64,000 bases of DNA. Origin: Isoetes taiwanensis. Lineage: Eukaryota; Streptophyta; Lycopodiopsida; Isoetales; Isoetaceae. How positions within the stretch are numbered: the first letter of the stretch is position 1; each line of letters begins with the position of its first letter. The stretch is from positions 16,314,275-16,378,274 of the forward strand of contig JAJEKV010000010.1 in assembly GCA_021234155.1 (NCBI GenBank), read 5' to 3'. Positions 43,230 through 54,832 of this stretch are shown here, piece by piece. A program made the translations under genes and the position numbers. The notes beneath the pieces are model-generated. The model was not told the origin of the DNA. It worked only from the letters and a program-made list of their open reading frames with translations, and ran no database searches.

Positions 43230-44835
43230 TGTGGCGTTCCACGTATTTATACGGTCTACTATCACGGGACGCGTTACAAATACAAGCATCGTCACTCCCT
43301 AAAGATGCGCTACCATGGGGGTATGGGAACTTAATTGCAACCTAGGGGTTACCTTACAAAGGATTAAATTAGCTATGCTAATTTAACACATTATTAATAA
43401 TAACCTATAACCTAGGAAATTAGGATAATTACCAATTGGGAAAGCCACCTGCCCCAATCGATTGGGCAGCATGGGGATTGCCAAGTTTGGATGCCAACTT
43501 GACCCCTATCCACGGGATTGACTCACGAAGATCGACCAAGGAAGGCGGGGCTGGCGCCATCAACCACTGCAGAGAACCGCCATACCCGGTCGTCCTGTGA
43601 AGCCCCACGGTGAATCTTCAACCGCCCGAGGGAGATGGAAGCCCCATGGGAATGAGTCGGCCCGAGAATTGGTGGGTGGCTATGTGAATTCTAGATAACA
43701 CTTGGTTGTGTCCGTCTTTCTCTGTTTTTTTTGTAATTCGGTCATAGAAACTAACCCTTGTTTGTGCAAACAAGTTCTCTTTATATTCAATTCTGGTTCT
43801 TACTCACGAAAGGATGGATTGTTAGTTCTTTGTTTCATCGACTCTACGAAGCGGGGGGATTACGGGGGGGTAGAGGCCTCTGAAGGCAGGTGTATGGTAG
43901 TATGCTCCTAGATAGCGCCACATAAAAGTCCCATTAAATGCGGCTTGCATGCACAAGAACCCAGGGTCCCTAGATGCTATAGTGCGGCAGCACCAGGACA
44001 AGGAACCACCGGTGGTGACATGAGGGGTGGGGTCTTGCATGAGCATACAAGGCTCTGAAGACTCCTGATGGGCTAGGCGATGGCCAGGTCACGTAGAGGG
44101 GCGGTGTATGGTCCGACACTCCACAGGTGGGAAGGTGTGATCCGTATGGAGCACCTTGCACTTTGGTAGATTTAGGGTGAGTAAAGTCGAATGGGATGCG
44201 AGGGATTGATCGCGGCACGTATTCTCTAGCTCACCCATGGAACCTTTGTGATTCGGAAGGGGCGGCTTCCCAGGCCTGCCTCATCGGACCCGCGTCATGA
44301 ACACAGGTAGGCTGAGGAGGGTGATGCCACGGTCTGCGTCTCCAGGAAGGCTATGCGAAGCCATAGCATGAATTGACCCATCTACCAAAGTATTACAGGA
44401 GGAGGCGGATGGAGTGGACAACCCTAGCCAATGTTCTCACGCCAGATAGCGCCATGCCAAGACTTCGGTCTGCTGATCTCTTGAGGCCCAATGGGTGGGT
44501 CGATCCCCGGGAGTGGCGGGGGTAGAACCTGGGGTTTGGGTGTTTTCTTAGGATTAGATGCATATTCTATGCGTTGGTATTTTTGGATGGATGTGCCACC
44601 CGCCGTGGTGGTTATTTATATATCTTAGTGGGCTGTGTGCTAACCCTTGTATTCATGCTTCATGACGTGGGAGTCCCATTGGCGTGGGCGAGCGACCCCT
44701 TAGTGTCCTTCTTGGGGCCTCATTTCATCGATGGCCCGAATCGGTGGGAGGGCCACGCTCATGGTGAGATGAAGCGCCATGGGAGAAAGAATCCCGATAT
44801 GTATACGTCAGGGTCGTATATAATGCAGGGCGTCA
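43230..44835 (+). repeat. E2 3' LTR and target duplication
   Basis: 1606 bp, same length as the 5' LTR, ending GGGCGTCA. It is followed by ACAAC (44836-44840), the right copy of the target duplication. Differences from the 5' LTR are small indels and substitutions, mostly at CG/CNG positions. Confidence 0.92.
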
Positions 44836-46515
44836 ACAACAAAAGGCATGTAAGAGGGCATATGCTTTTAAAATATCGATTCAAGAGAATAAGAAAAGTA
44901 TAACTGTCAACATCAAGAGAAATGAACAGGAGGACCACTAAAACAAAGCTTCGGATGCATTATGAATAAGAAGCCTATATGCAAACTTACTCTCATGCCA
45001 CTTGTACTATGAGGCAGGTCACAAGCCATCTACCGGAATAGATCATGTACATCTTATTACGAAATATGTTAACTGTTTGCTATGTAACCCTTGCATGTAT
45101 GTGATCAACGCCACCATTGATTTCCTCACATAATCGCCATGATGAGCAACCTTGAGATGTTGGTTAATATGGGGCAGCGATAGAGATGTATATGCAAGAG
45201 TATCACATGCAACAACTTATATGTTCACATAGCGTTAGCTGTAACATAGAAAATGAAAAGCTCAAAGAAATTAACGAAACAAGCATAACATATAATGAAA
45301 TAACAAACGAGGTCAGACAAATGCAAAAGAGTAAAATACAATGAAGCAGGGACATAAAAGATCCGACAAAGCGCAAGAGTAAAATACAATGAACAAGAAC
45401 ACGATAAACACAAAACACCCTACTTACCAAACTCATAGAACAAGCACATTACAATTTTAAGAAGGAAAAAGAATGCTTCGGTAACCTTAGAGAAAAGGGG
45501 CAAGGGAAGCGTGCACCGGTATCCACCTAAGAAAGCATAACCGTCACGAAGCGGTGGCAGTCGGCCATGGGTGTCCGGATCACGTCGATTTGAGATCGAT
45601 CACGGTGTGGATGCCGCAATCTCAAAACCAACACATCAAGCAACTAAGGAAAGGAAAAATGAGCATAGAGGCACCATTTAACTCGGACATGGGCCGTTGC
45701 AAACCTCTGATTAGTTTGAAGAAGATTAAAAACGAGCAGAAAGGGGGCATCGATCCATGTAAGATGTCGCGAGATGAGGAAGATGCATCAAAGACTAACC
45801 CATCATGTAAACACGCCCGAGAATCAAGCAAAAAGGTAATCAAAGCCCCGGGCCGGTAGGATGAAAATAAAACCGGGGAAAGAGAAAACAAGGTAAGGCG
45901 GGAACCTCAAGATTTCGAGAAAAATATGAGAAACTGGAATGCAAGCCGGAACTTCACTGAACCAAACAAAGCGAAAAAGAAACATGGAAAAGGAAGCAAA
46001 CAATCCACCAAGGGGCTGAGGCCGAAGGAGATCGGATGGCAAAGGAGAGAACCCAAACAAAGAGGCTATCATCGGAAGAACTTGAAGTAAAGGATCCAGC
46101 AAAATCACTTTCGAACCCACATGCTTAGCAGATCAAACCAAAAACCACTTTCGAATCAAACTAGCTTGTAACCCTGGACCAAACACGGTGAAAAAAGAAC
46201 AAACCAATCCATGAATCAAACTCACCTTTAAAAAGCCAAAGAACCGGAGAGTGAAGACAAGCACCACCGAAAGCAATCACACAAAAAGCTATCCGTTGAG
46301 AAGAAAAAAGCCGAGAAATAATTTGGCGCTTATCTCTTATCGGTGGGAGAATAGATAGGATGGCGGGTGGAGCAAAATGAAGCCGAGAATAGAAAAGGAG
46401 CTCAAATGAACGCTAGATGTGTTGGAAATGAGGAAGCCGGGTATAAATAGGAGAGCAAGGTGGGTCCCCATCCAAGAATGGCGATTCTATTGCTATTGCA
46501 ATAGAATCGTGGCAT
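44836..46515. repeat. HR unit 2, after E2, ending in a deletion hybrid
   Basis: Matches 24709-26755 and lacks the tRNA-related repeat at about 45163. At 46320-46515 the unit end passes directly into sequence equivalent to 620-770 of unit 1. The exchange lies in a 45-bp direct repeat (GGTGGAGC...GAACGC), so about 860 bp were lost by recombination. TATA box (46442-46449) and hairpin (46481-46509) are present. Host similarity stops at 46515, just past the hairpin. Confidence 0.8.
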
Positions 46516-49053
46516 TATGTTATTGGTTGTATGGTGTTTAATTTTTGTTTCAATACAACATTTTGGGATGACCACACGCCTCCTAATTCCGTCATTTGGG
46601 GTGTCCAATAATTTTTTTGGGCCATTCGATGGTGGCATATGCTAGAGCATATGCCGCCCGAGAAAATTCCAGCCTCAAAATGGAAGTCAAGGTAGGGTCA
46701 AATCCCCTATATTTGACTTTTACCCCTATCGACCAAACAAACCATTGAATAAATACAACCCTGAAATTTGAAAGTTTGGCCAAAACAAATAATGAGGCCC
46801 GGGAGTCTAACTCGGTATAAGTTAAGTTCGGCGGCTCATCCAAGCATACTAGGTATCCACAAAGAGGATGCCTAGTATGTAAAGGGCAAAACCCACTAAC
46901 AAAGCAAACAAGTCCGTTACAAACATATCATTTCAATACACAATTACGTTAAACAATTGCATTTTACTGCTCAAACTTATTGAACCGCCATATTTACAAT
47001 ACACAATTCTTAAACAATTGCGACTGTTAAAACTTATTCAACACGTCCACATTTACAAGCATCTACCACAACCAATTTTGAAAGAACTAGCAAACCATAC
47101 ACGGTTAACCAATTTGCGGCCTGCTCAAACTTATTCAATACGTTATTTACAATCATTTACCACAACCAATTTCGAGAATCACGCAAACCATACACGTTAA
47201 CCCAATTGCAGCCTGCTCAAACTTATTGAACCGTTATTTGAAAGCAAACCATACCTATTATTTCAGCAATACAAATCGAGATCAAAGGTTTATCAACTCC
47301 ACACACAAAATCACAAAGCCATGAGAAGAAGATGTAAAGAGATGGGTCCATAGGCGAGCCACTTTGTACATACCCTAATGGCGCATCTAGTTTTCATATT
47401 TCTTGCCGCAAGCAAGACCCTCGTAAAAGGGTCATATGAGGCGCAAAGATGTGCAACTTCGAAATGGGCACCCCACAGATATGGCATTGTCAATTGACAC
47501 ATAAAACCCTCTAAGTCTGCCGCTGAGCAAAAGCGCAAAAGGATGCCGAAATCCCTATGCGCCACCGGTTCCAACCTAGATAACACTATTCACGAACTCG
47601 ACGGCGAAAATGCTGCCTCGAGGCTCAGCCCGAACACAAATGAGGTCCGGATGGGATGCTTCTGGCCGACCCGAAATAAAAGACTCGGGCAAAGACCTGG
47701 CGAGGTTGCTCCCGCGCCCGGCAAAAGCCCTGGTTCTCCATGGGTCTCCATAACTCCTCCTGAACTAAAACAAACAAAGCTATGAAAAACAAACCCTTAT
47801 GTACAATGAAGAGGCAACCAAGTTCATCACCCGGACGACCATGAGTACGGACCACCCTTGTTCCACGGGGATGAAATCTACATCAGGCTGAAGAATCACA
47901 ACATCATCACTGTCTCCACTATAAGAAGCATCATGAATATCCTCGAAGTTATTATCTTGTTCATCAGCAGGAATAGCATCATCCCAATACCACCTCCTCC
48001 CAGGCCCATTCCTTTCCAAAGGTACAAAACCTGCTGGTAGGCCAAACAAGATGGTCCTCATATCCAGGCGGCATGCGGTGACTAGGATTGGCCGGGACTC
48101 TCCATGCGGCCGACGGACGGTGGTCATTGATATGGGCGATGTTAGAAGGGATAATCCAAGAACTAGACAAGGTAAATTTTCGGAGCGAATCATCTTGGCG
48201 GTGTATACAACAAAATAGCGGTCAATCTACGGTTCCGTGGTAATTCACTAAAATGGGCGACTCGATTCCAACAAGTTTTTGTTTATCAAGCACAACTAAA
48301 CTTTTCATTATCTATGACCCCATCTCAAATACAAATTCTTACCCTTTCGATGGCGGCCACACTCACATTATGAAGATGGCGGGACATAATGAACTTCCAC
48401 ATACTTCATACAATACCAATCGGACCCTCAAAACAATGAAAGACGAGTATTTTAAAAGGGCTTTGCATACCAATATCACACCGGGGAGGCTTAGAAACCC
48501 AATTGAAATCTCTTTTTATGGCATCATTCATGGCCATAGGACTCTTAAACCGGGCTCTAAATGCAGCGACAATGCAAAATGATCTCGGTAGCACCACGGC
48601 TCCATGGCCCGCGGCTCAACAACACACCTCAGGTGCAAAACCCCACAACACCATCATAAAACTCCACGGGCACATCTTGCCCGGAGGACCTCTAAGGTAA
48701 CGCACATCTATAACATTCGGTCTGCTCCAGCGAGAGAAAAACCACTATATCGGTCTCCACGCCTTGGGAATTGGGAAGAACTTCGGCGTTTATAATGTGG
48801 CTCGAGAGAACCCGAGGGACGTGAGCAACCAACACTCTTCCCCTTTCTCGGCGCCCTCTTAAGAGACATAATGTGGCGTAAAATTACGGACAAAAACAAA
48901 AAAGGCAAGAACACGGCCGGCTTGCCTGGGGCACAAATCCCTTCAAGAAGATTCCACCTTAGCTCCCCCGCAACAAGCGCGACCCCGCTATCTAAAACCC
49001 CAAAAAGCAGCAGCCCGAGGCGAGGACACATAAGAACCTCCGGAGCCTCAGCT
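46516..49053 (-). other. E1'-specific region, unidentified
   Basis: It replaces ORF-A/B and gag-pol. 46516-47300 is A/T-rich non-coding sequence with degenerate ~100 bp repeats (46970-47235, CTGCTCAAACTTATT and ACCACAACCAATTT). 47300-48600 has minus-strand frames that look coding but are unassigned: 47586-47311 (RLEPVAHRDFGILLRFCSAA) and 48193-47780, with an acidic SYSGDSDDVVILQPDVDF. A third lies at 48597-48406. They may be parts of one broken gene read from the ORF-A start at 49069. I do not recognise a family. Confidence 0.4.
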
Positions 49054-49174
49054 GTGAAGAAGTGGCCATGAGCACCGAGGAGCCGGGATGACAGACAGAT
49101 GCGTAAGCCTCAAGGATCGTGAGAAATCGGCTTGGAGCAGAGCCAGGTTGGAAGGCAAATGACACTTGGGTTCC

Positions 49175-49182
49175 CTTTATAG
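49175..49182 (-). promoter_or_regulatory. TATA box kept in E1' upstream of the exchanged ORF
   Basis: CTATAAAG at the same distance from ATG 49069 as in E1, here followed by a longer A run. The promoter, start codon and first 15 coding bases are kept, while the rest of the reading frame is replaced. Confidence 0.5.
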
Positions 49183-49354
49183 GCAAAAAAAAAAAAAAAC
49201 CCTAATTTTGGGAAAATTTTTAGGTTTACAATTCTCCACTTTCCTAGGTCTAGAGGTATGATTTATAGGCTAACCGAGCTTGGAAATGCTCCTAAGGGTC
49301 CCTAAGCAATGATTTTGGTTTGCCTAAGGACAACTTGGATCAATTCGATCGAGA

Positions 49355-49830
49355 CCACCCACACAAAGGCGCCAGGGTGGGATCGGGTTTGCAAACCGAA
49401 TGGGTTGGGGCGACTGCGGAGGGGGTGGACTGCTGTTTAGGTCACTAACGATGCTAAACTAGAGAACTAAAGACATAATCCTCGATATCTCATCGAGATA
49501 GATAGGATTGAGCCTTTACTCACTTTATTATTTGGGCAAGTTGTGGTGGAGTTTGTTCGACCACACACTAAGGCGCCAGGTGGGATCGGGTTTGCAAACC
49601 GAACTGGTTGGGGCGCACTGTGGAGGGGTGGAGCTCCATTTGACTCCGCTGGCCAATTTGGACAGATTAGGGGTCAATTCCTACTAACTAGATTTGTTAG
49701 GTCGAATAGTATAGCTACTTCGCAGATTTAGGTAAGATTTGGCACCAAACCATGTTAACCACTCACACAAAGCCAGGGTGGAATCGGTTTGCAAAACCGA
49801 ATGGGTCGGGGCGCATTCTGTGAGGGGTGG
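49355..49830 (-). promoter_or_regulatory. Three palindromic motifs in E1'
   Basis: Counterparts of the E1 motifs at 49355-49428, 49561-49631 and 49759-49830. The inner CGGTTTGCAAACCG is kept in two (the first two, with an extra G in front) and has one extra A in the third. Spacing stays near 200 bp. Confidence 0.7.
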
Positions 49831-49955
49831 GATCAAAATGCCTGGTTTGTTCCGAATTTGCTATTTCTAAATGTAGAATTCGCAATACACCCTATTTAAA
49901 CTCGATTCGAATTTATTTATTTATCAAAATTATAGACTTATACCAAAGAAAAAGG

Positions 49956-50911
49956 TCATTTACAATAGTTCAGGCCCTCCTTCTTAATAAACCGAGCTAG
50001 TCTAATATCCTTGGGCATGCAAGTCACTCTCTTAGCATGTTGAGCACACGCAATGTAGTCTTCGGTAGTGTAATGCATGTGTCGCCCGACGCCCCAGAGG
50101 GGCGAGCAACATGTCGCCCCGCGGACCCGCTTTGATGGGTCGAACTCCTGCAAAATCTCCCTCGTTAAACGCAGGCAAAAGGGGCTCTGGAATGAGGAAG
50201 CCATAGCTCGGCCGAAGTGCTTGATTTTCTTGGGCCGCCTCGCGAATTTGGAGTCCGCCGGCCTTTTCATCTGGCTTCTTCGAGGTTTGGCTGTTCCGGT
50301 GGCCTTTTCACGTGTCTTCGCTTTACCTCCTCAATGGTCTTCACTGCGTTCTTCGTGAGTATTTGAGTATTCTTCGCATTTTTTCATGTACGCAGATACC
50401 CTTTAGCTCCTTCCTGCATCAGCAGAAGTCCCGGCCAAAGATAGGACTCCCTCTCGCTGCCTTGCAATTTTCAGGTGCCGCCGGGTCAAGGTGCTTCTAC
50501 GACCTACCATTTAGGATAGGCTGCATTGGCCACGTAGGTCTTCCTCCCAAGATGGGTTTGAAGTAACTGCTTCTCCTCGGGTTGTGTCCCTCCCGCTTCC
50601 GTCCTGAGTCTGACTTAGATGGGGCTTCTCACGATCCCGTAGATATTATATTGATGTCCCTGATCTCTCCCTCGCCCCTCTTCGCTAGCCTCCCGCCATT
50701 ATCCCTCAAGCCCTCTCCTCGGCCTCCCAAGCTCGGCTCAAGGTTCTCCATTTCTCCCCCGCCTGCTCCTGCTGGTTAGGGGTTAGTGGTTCAACCCAAG
50801 CCTCCTCTTCCCCCGATGTGCACTTGCCTCCGCCCGCCTTCTGGGTTCCACGGCCGGCTCCCTGGCCACATAACCGGGTAACCCCGCGGCAAATTGCTTG
50901 GCCCGCGCTAT
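49956..50911 (-). pseudogene. E1' histone H3-like gene, degraded
   Basis: The C-terminal fold is partly readable (50270-49956): LTREILQEFDPSKRV and CAQHAKRVTCMPKDIRLARF match E1. The start of the fold and helix 2 are garbled by indels. The start codon equivalent at 50909-50911 reads ATA in place of ATG, and the tail is altered. The linker is about 230 bp shorter than in E1. As given it cannot make the E1 protein, although part of the damage may be sequencing error. Confidence 0.75.
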
Positions 50912-51007
50912 GCTTTTTGTTTTGTTTGCCGAAGCTTTGGCGCCCAAGATCGCCTTCTTGGGCAGCCAAGCCCCGAAAGGTGGGGTAAAATGGGAACCCT
51001 AATTTTG

Positions 51008-51015
51008 TATTTATA
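51008..51015 (-). promoter_or_regulatory. TATA box of the E1' H3-like gene
   Basis: TATAAATA on the minus strand, identical in sequence and position to E1 21622-21629. Confidence 0.5.
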
Positions 51016-51128
51016 GGGAGGTGGAATTTAGGGTTGGGACCGCAATTCATATGGGGAAAAACAAACTAGGGGCATTAGCGGTAAGGTACGAGGCATTCAT
51101 TTGGGCCTTCACCATACTCAAAACACCC

Positions 51129-51410
51129 ACCATTCACACACACAAAGCCGACGGATTACCAACCTAATGGTGCCGGGCGACTTTTCGTGGAGGGGTCAAT
51201 CGCTTCCGCCGCTATTTTACAATTTACATGTGAGTTTCTTAGTGTTATAATATACAAACCTATCCGTAACTAAGGGAATAAGCCAAACTACACCATTATC
51301 TTAATTAATTGGGACACCTAACTAGGTCAATCTGAGGTCAACCACCACACACAAAGGCGCTCATGAAACGGCTATAACCGAATGGTGCCGGGCTTACTCG
51401 CGAGGGGTGG
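51129..51410 (-). promoter_or_regulatory. Two palindromic motifs upstream of the E1' H3-like gene
   Basis: Degenerate copies near 51129-51197 and 51342-51410, 213 bp apart, corresponding to 21745-21814 and 21959-22027 in E1. The inner palindromes are mostly lost. Confidence 0.55.
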
Positions 51411-51922
51411 CCTATTTTTTGGCAATTTAGGTTGGGAAAGATGCTACACTTCACTAGCAATCTATCATGAAGCTAAAATCTACCCAAAAATTGAAATTTT
51501 CCCAATTGCTCGGTTCTTGCTTGGGTGGCTATACCCCAAGACTCGACCTACCGCTAGTCCTAAAGGGAAAATGGCTGCTCGATCTTGGATGCCAAGATCA
51601 TGCTCGATACCACCGCGGACGCCCCCTACTCTTATAATGATGCCCGCATCGCATCGGGAGGAGCATTCTCCGGCAATGCCGACAAGGGGTTATCCACCTC
51701 GACTCCACTCCCATGGGGGCGAGCCGCCAGGGGAAGAGTGGATGTGTCATTCATCCGCCTTCCATCGAATCGACCTATCCGAAGCGCAACAAAAAACAAA
51801 CGTGAGCACAACTAATAATATACAACATAATCACCATAACAATAGCAAACATCACGTAGTCGCCACACCTTCATAACAATAACACAAAGGGAAGGTCCCA
51901 CCCAGGCTCGTGACTAAGGGGA

Positions 51923-53173
51923 TGACCGACTCGCTAGGGCCTCCGAGTTCATTGGGTATGCATTCATGGCAATGGATTTGGCCGGCATAGAACATGGCTT
52001 AGGTAGTCCACTCCATCCGCCTCCCCGCACACTTTGCGTGAGTAGGCCGAAAAGTGTTGGGACTTGACCGTAGCCCCGCCGGTGAATAGCCGAGGGGCTA
52101 CTACCGCCGGGTTGCATCTCCCAACCCCGATGAGGCAGAAGAGAGCTGCCTCCTCCGTAGGTATCCATGCTCATCGCAGAAGGCCAGAGGGCCACCGCCT
52201 TATTCGGACTTGAACTCACCGAAGGTCATATCCACCACCCCACGAGTGTCGAGCTCATGCCTTGCCCACACGCAGCGGGCAAGCCATTAAGCCTAGCCAG
52301 CAAAGACCCCGATAGGCTTTACTACCGAGGGGTCACCACATGAGACAAGTTCCTCCTTATCAACCGGCCTTGCCCCTTCACCCACAAATGTGGGCTCCCC
52401 GTGCACCTGCCGCATTTACGGGGAACTAAGGTGCTATGCTAGAGCATCTTCTACACACCTTTAGGTCTCTACCCCTTCCCACAACAAGGAGATCACAGAG
52501 TGGAATACATGCAATATCACGTAACGTAGATAGAGAATCATATCAATCTATCTACTTAACATCCAATGTTAGGTTCATTCGTTAGAGTCTCGTGATCTAG
52601 GGATCTACGAGGCTTCCAGAGATGATCTAACATACTAAACCGCATATTGCCATGCCTAAAGATTCTGCTTTGCACAAATGTAACAACTAGATACCTGCCC
52701 CTGGCTTGCCCGATCCTTGGAAGGCGCCCATGCTCCCCGATCTTGTCAAGACACCGCTACTCAACTCCTCACAAACCGACTTTTCTGAGTCCCGGCAATG
52801 CGATTTCGAGCCTTACCTTGGCCGAATTGGCCCAGGAAAGCCCTAATTGGCAAAGAGGAAAGGAAGCTCTAGAAAACCCTAATTGGCAAGTGAAAGGAGA
52901 GCTAGGGTCTAGGGTTTTAGCCCTTATATAGACCCTATCTAGGTTAGGGCATCCACATGGGCAAATGGCTTTAGGCCATTTGGAAATGGATGAACAAGGA
53001 ACCTTTTGTTGTGTATGTTTAATTACATACCCAACATCCAAGGTTGCCCCTGGTGCATCTTTTAGCTCCTAGGTGCAACGTTGTCCTTATTTCAAGTACA
53101 TGTCACTTGTGATATGTAATGCAGACATGGCAAAGATAATATACGATTGGGCGATATTATGCCGAACGCCACA
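51923..53173 (-). repeat. E1' 5' LTR
   Basis: On the minus strand it starts TGTGGCGTTCGGC at 53173 and ends near 51923. It is followed by a primer-site-like TTAGTCACGAGCC. It matches 22548-23834. Confidence 0.75.
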
Positions 53174-54389
53174 AAGCCTATGAAGACAAGCGTAAGCCCT
53201 AAGGAGATTACAAAGGACCCCGAACGCCCGCTGACTAGCACTAAAAGCAAAAACATGGGCATGAGCCCAAAATCAGAACCACAAAATAATATTGAAACTC
53301 ATAGACATGACAAAAGCGTAAAAAACGAGAACCACCAAAAACTAGGACAATGTAAGCACAAGGACAACATCGAGGAACAAAACAAGTATGGAGTAAGGGA
53401 CATACCAACCCTAGCCACGCTTATAAAGCACATATGGTAATTTAATATGATCCAAAGAAGTCAAGGGAGCATGGAGATAGCCAAAGGCTTAAAAATGAAA
53501 GTATTAAAAATGAAAAAATAAGCGATGGGACCAAAAAAAACAAGCCATGGTGAAGATACACCTCCAAAGGAAGAAGAGATTGGGCGAACTAACTCATATA
53601 GTGCAAACATATAACCAAGAGATACAAAAACGAATTCCAATGAGCAAACGAAATAGGTCCAAACATTGCGCATAAAACTCAACTTAACAAACAAGGGCAA
53701 AGTGAACCCTCAACATACCCGCACAATGATCCCTATTCTGAGCCGAGGGATGCAACCATGATAAATGTACATGGCAAAAAATATGTTCAAGTCCCCATGA
53801 TAGGGAGTACAAAGCTAGAGAGACATCAATCTAGTGTTTGAGGGGGCAGGACCTTGATTATGTGCGACTCACATCGTCACAAAGAAAACCATGCAACTTG
53901 AGTTAGAAGGAACCAAAAAGCCGATAAAGTTCCATTCAATCCGGCACGATATCAAATGTGAAATACAATACCCCATGATTACAACAAGATGAAATGCCTA
54001 TGCAATGTCAATTGTACACATGCTACAAACCATACAACGCTATTAAGAAGAGGACAACAAAGGCATGTAAGAGGCATATACGCTTAAAATATCGATTCAA
54101 GAGAATAAGAAAAGTATAGCCCGCCAACATCAAGAGAAATGAACAAGGAGGACCACTAAAACAAAGCTTCCAGATGCATTATGAATAGCAAGCCCTATAT
54201 GCAAACTTACTCTCATGCCACTTGTACAACAGAAAGGTGTCACAAGCCATCTTTACCTAATAGATCATGTACATCTTATTACGAAAATATGTTAACTGCT
54301 TGCTATGTAACCCTTGCACATGTATGTGATCAACGCCACCATTGATTTCCTCACATAATCCGCCATGATGAGCAACCTTGAGATGTTGG
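53174..54389. repeat. HR unit 3, first visible part
   Basis: Matches 23835-25048, including an intact E2 empty site (about 54046). No gene seen. Confidence 0.85.
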
Positions 54390-54832
54390 TTATTTTGCTA
54401 CATATTCTAAACGAGGTGCACCGGACTACCACATAGCCGTGGATCTGCCAATCCTACGCCCGTGATCAGATATTGAGCCTCGACACCTCTCGCTTCGATT
54501 ATGCTCAATTATGATTGGGGACGCTTATGATTTTAAGATGTCAAATACGAAGTTTGCCTAAGGTTTTGATAGTATGTGGAGCCTCTATACGCTTTGCTTA
54601 AGCTTTTAGAATATGAAATACCTGGGATTCAACCTCTACCAAAATAATTCAATGTCCTAATAAGACTACTTTAACCAATCTAACCAAAGGAGCTAATGTG
54701 ACTATTTTTATCTTAAATCCATGTTTTTTTTTTTTATAATAACCCATTGAATTGTTTTTTTGGATATGGTCTATGGTTTCAAGAATTATATCTATATCAA
54801 ATCCTCGAACCCCCCAAGATTTTGCTACATAT
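54390..54832 (-). mobile_element. tRNA-related (SINE-like) repeat in unit 3
   Basis: Same insertion point as 25049-25496. The B box is altered (TTGAATCC, one G missing) and there are several other small changes. Confidence 0.78.

Larger units (their letters stand above)
31707..44835 (+). mobile_element. E2: full-length chromovirus carrying an H3-like gene
   Basis: About 13.1 kb on the plus strand: LTR (31707-33312), primer site, H3-like gene, ORF-A/B, spacer, gag, protease, RT, RNase H, integrase, chromodomain, polypurine tract, LTR (43230-44835). Both LTRs start TGTGGCGTTC and end in CA. The host reads GGACAAC before and ACAACAAAAGGC after, giving a 5-bp ACAAC target duplication (the left copy has an extra G). 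The empty site is at about 24709. A/T-rich parts of the two LTRs are nearly identical, indicating a recent insertion. Confidence 0.92.
46516..53173 (-). mobile_element. E1': rearranged second copy of E1
   Basis: 49054-53173 matches 19421-23834 of E1 throughout: 5' LTR, leader, palindromic motifs, H3-like gene, ORF-A promoter and the first 15 bases of ORF-A. Beyond that, 46516-49053 is different sequence. There is no gag, pol or 3' LTR. The 5' LTR meets the host at the same base as E1 (AAGCCTATG, 53174), so it is a duplicate of the same insertion. Confidence 0.82.

Noticed and set aside
46516-53173. E1' as an independent retrotransposon insertion
   Set aside because: Its LTR meets the host at exactly the same base as E1 and the flanks are the same repeat unit, so duplication explains it better.
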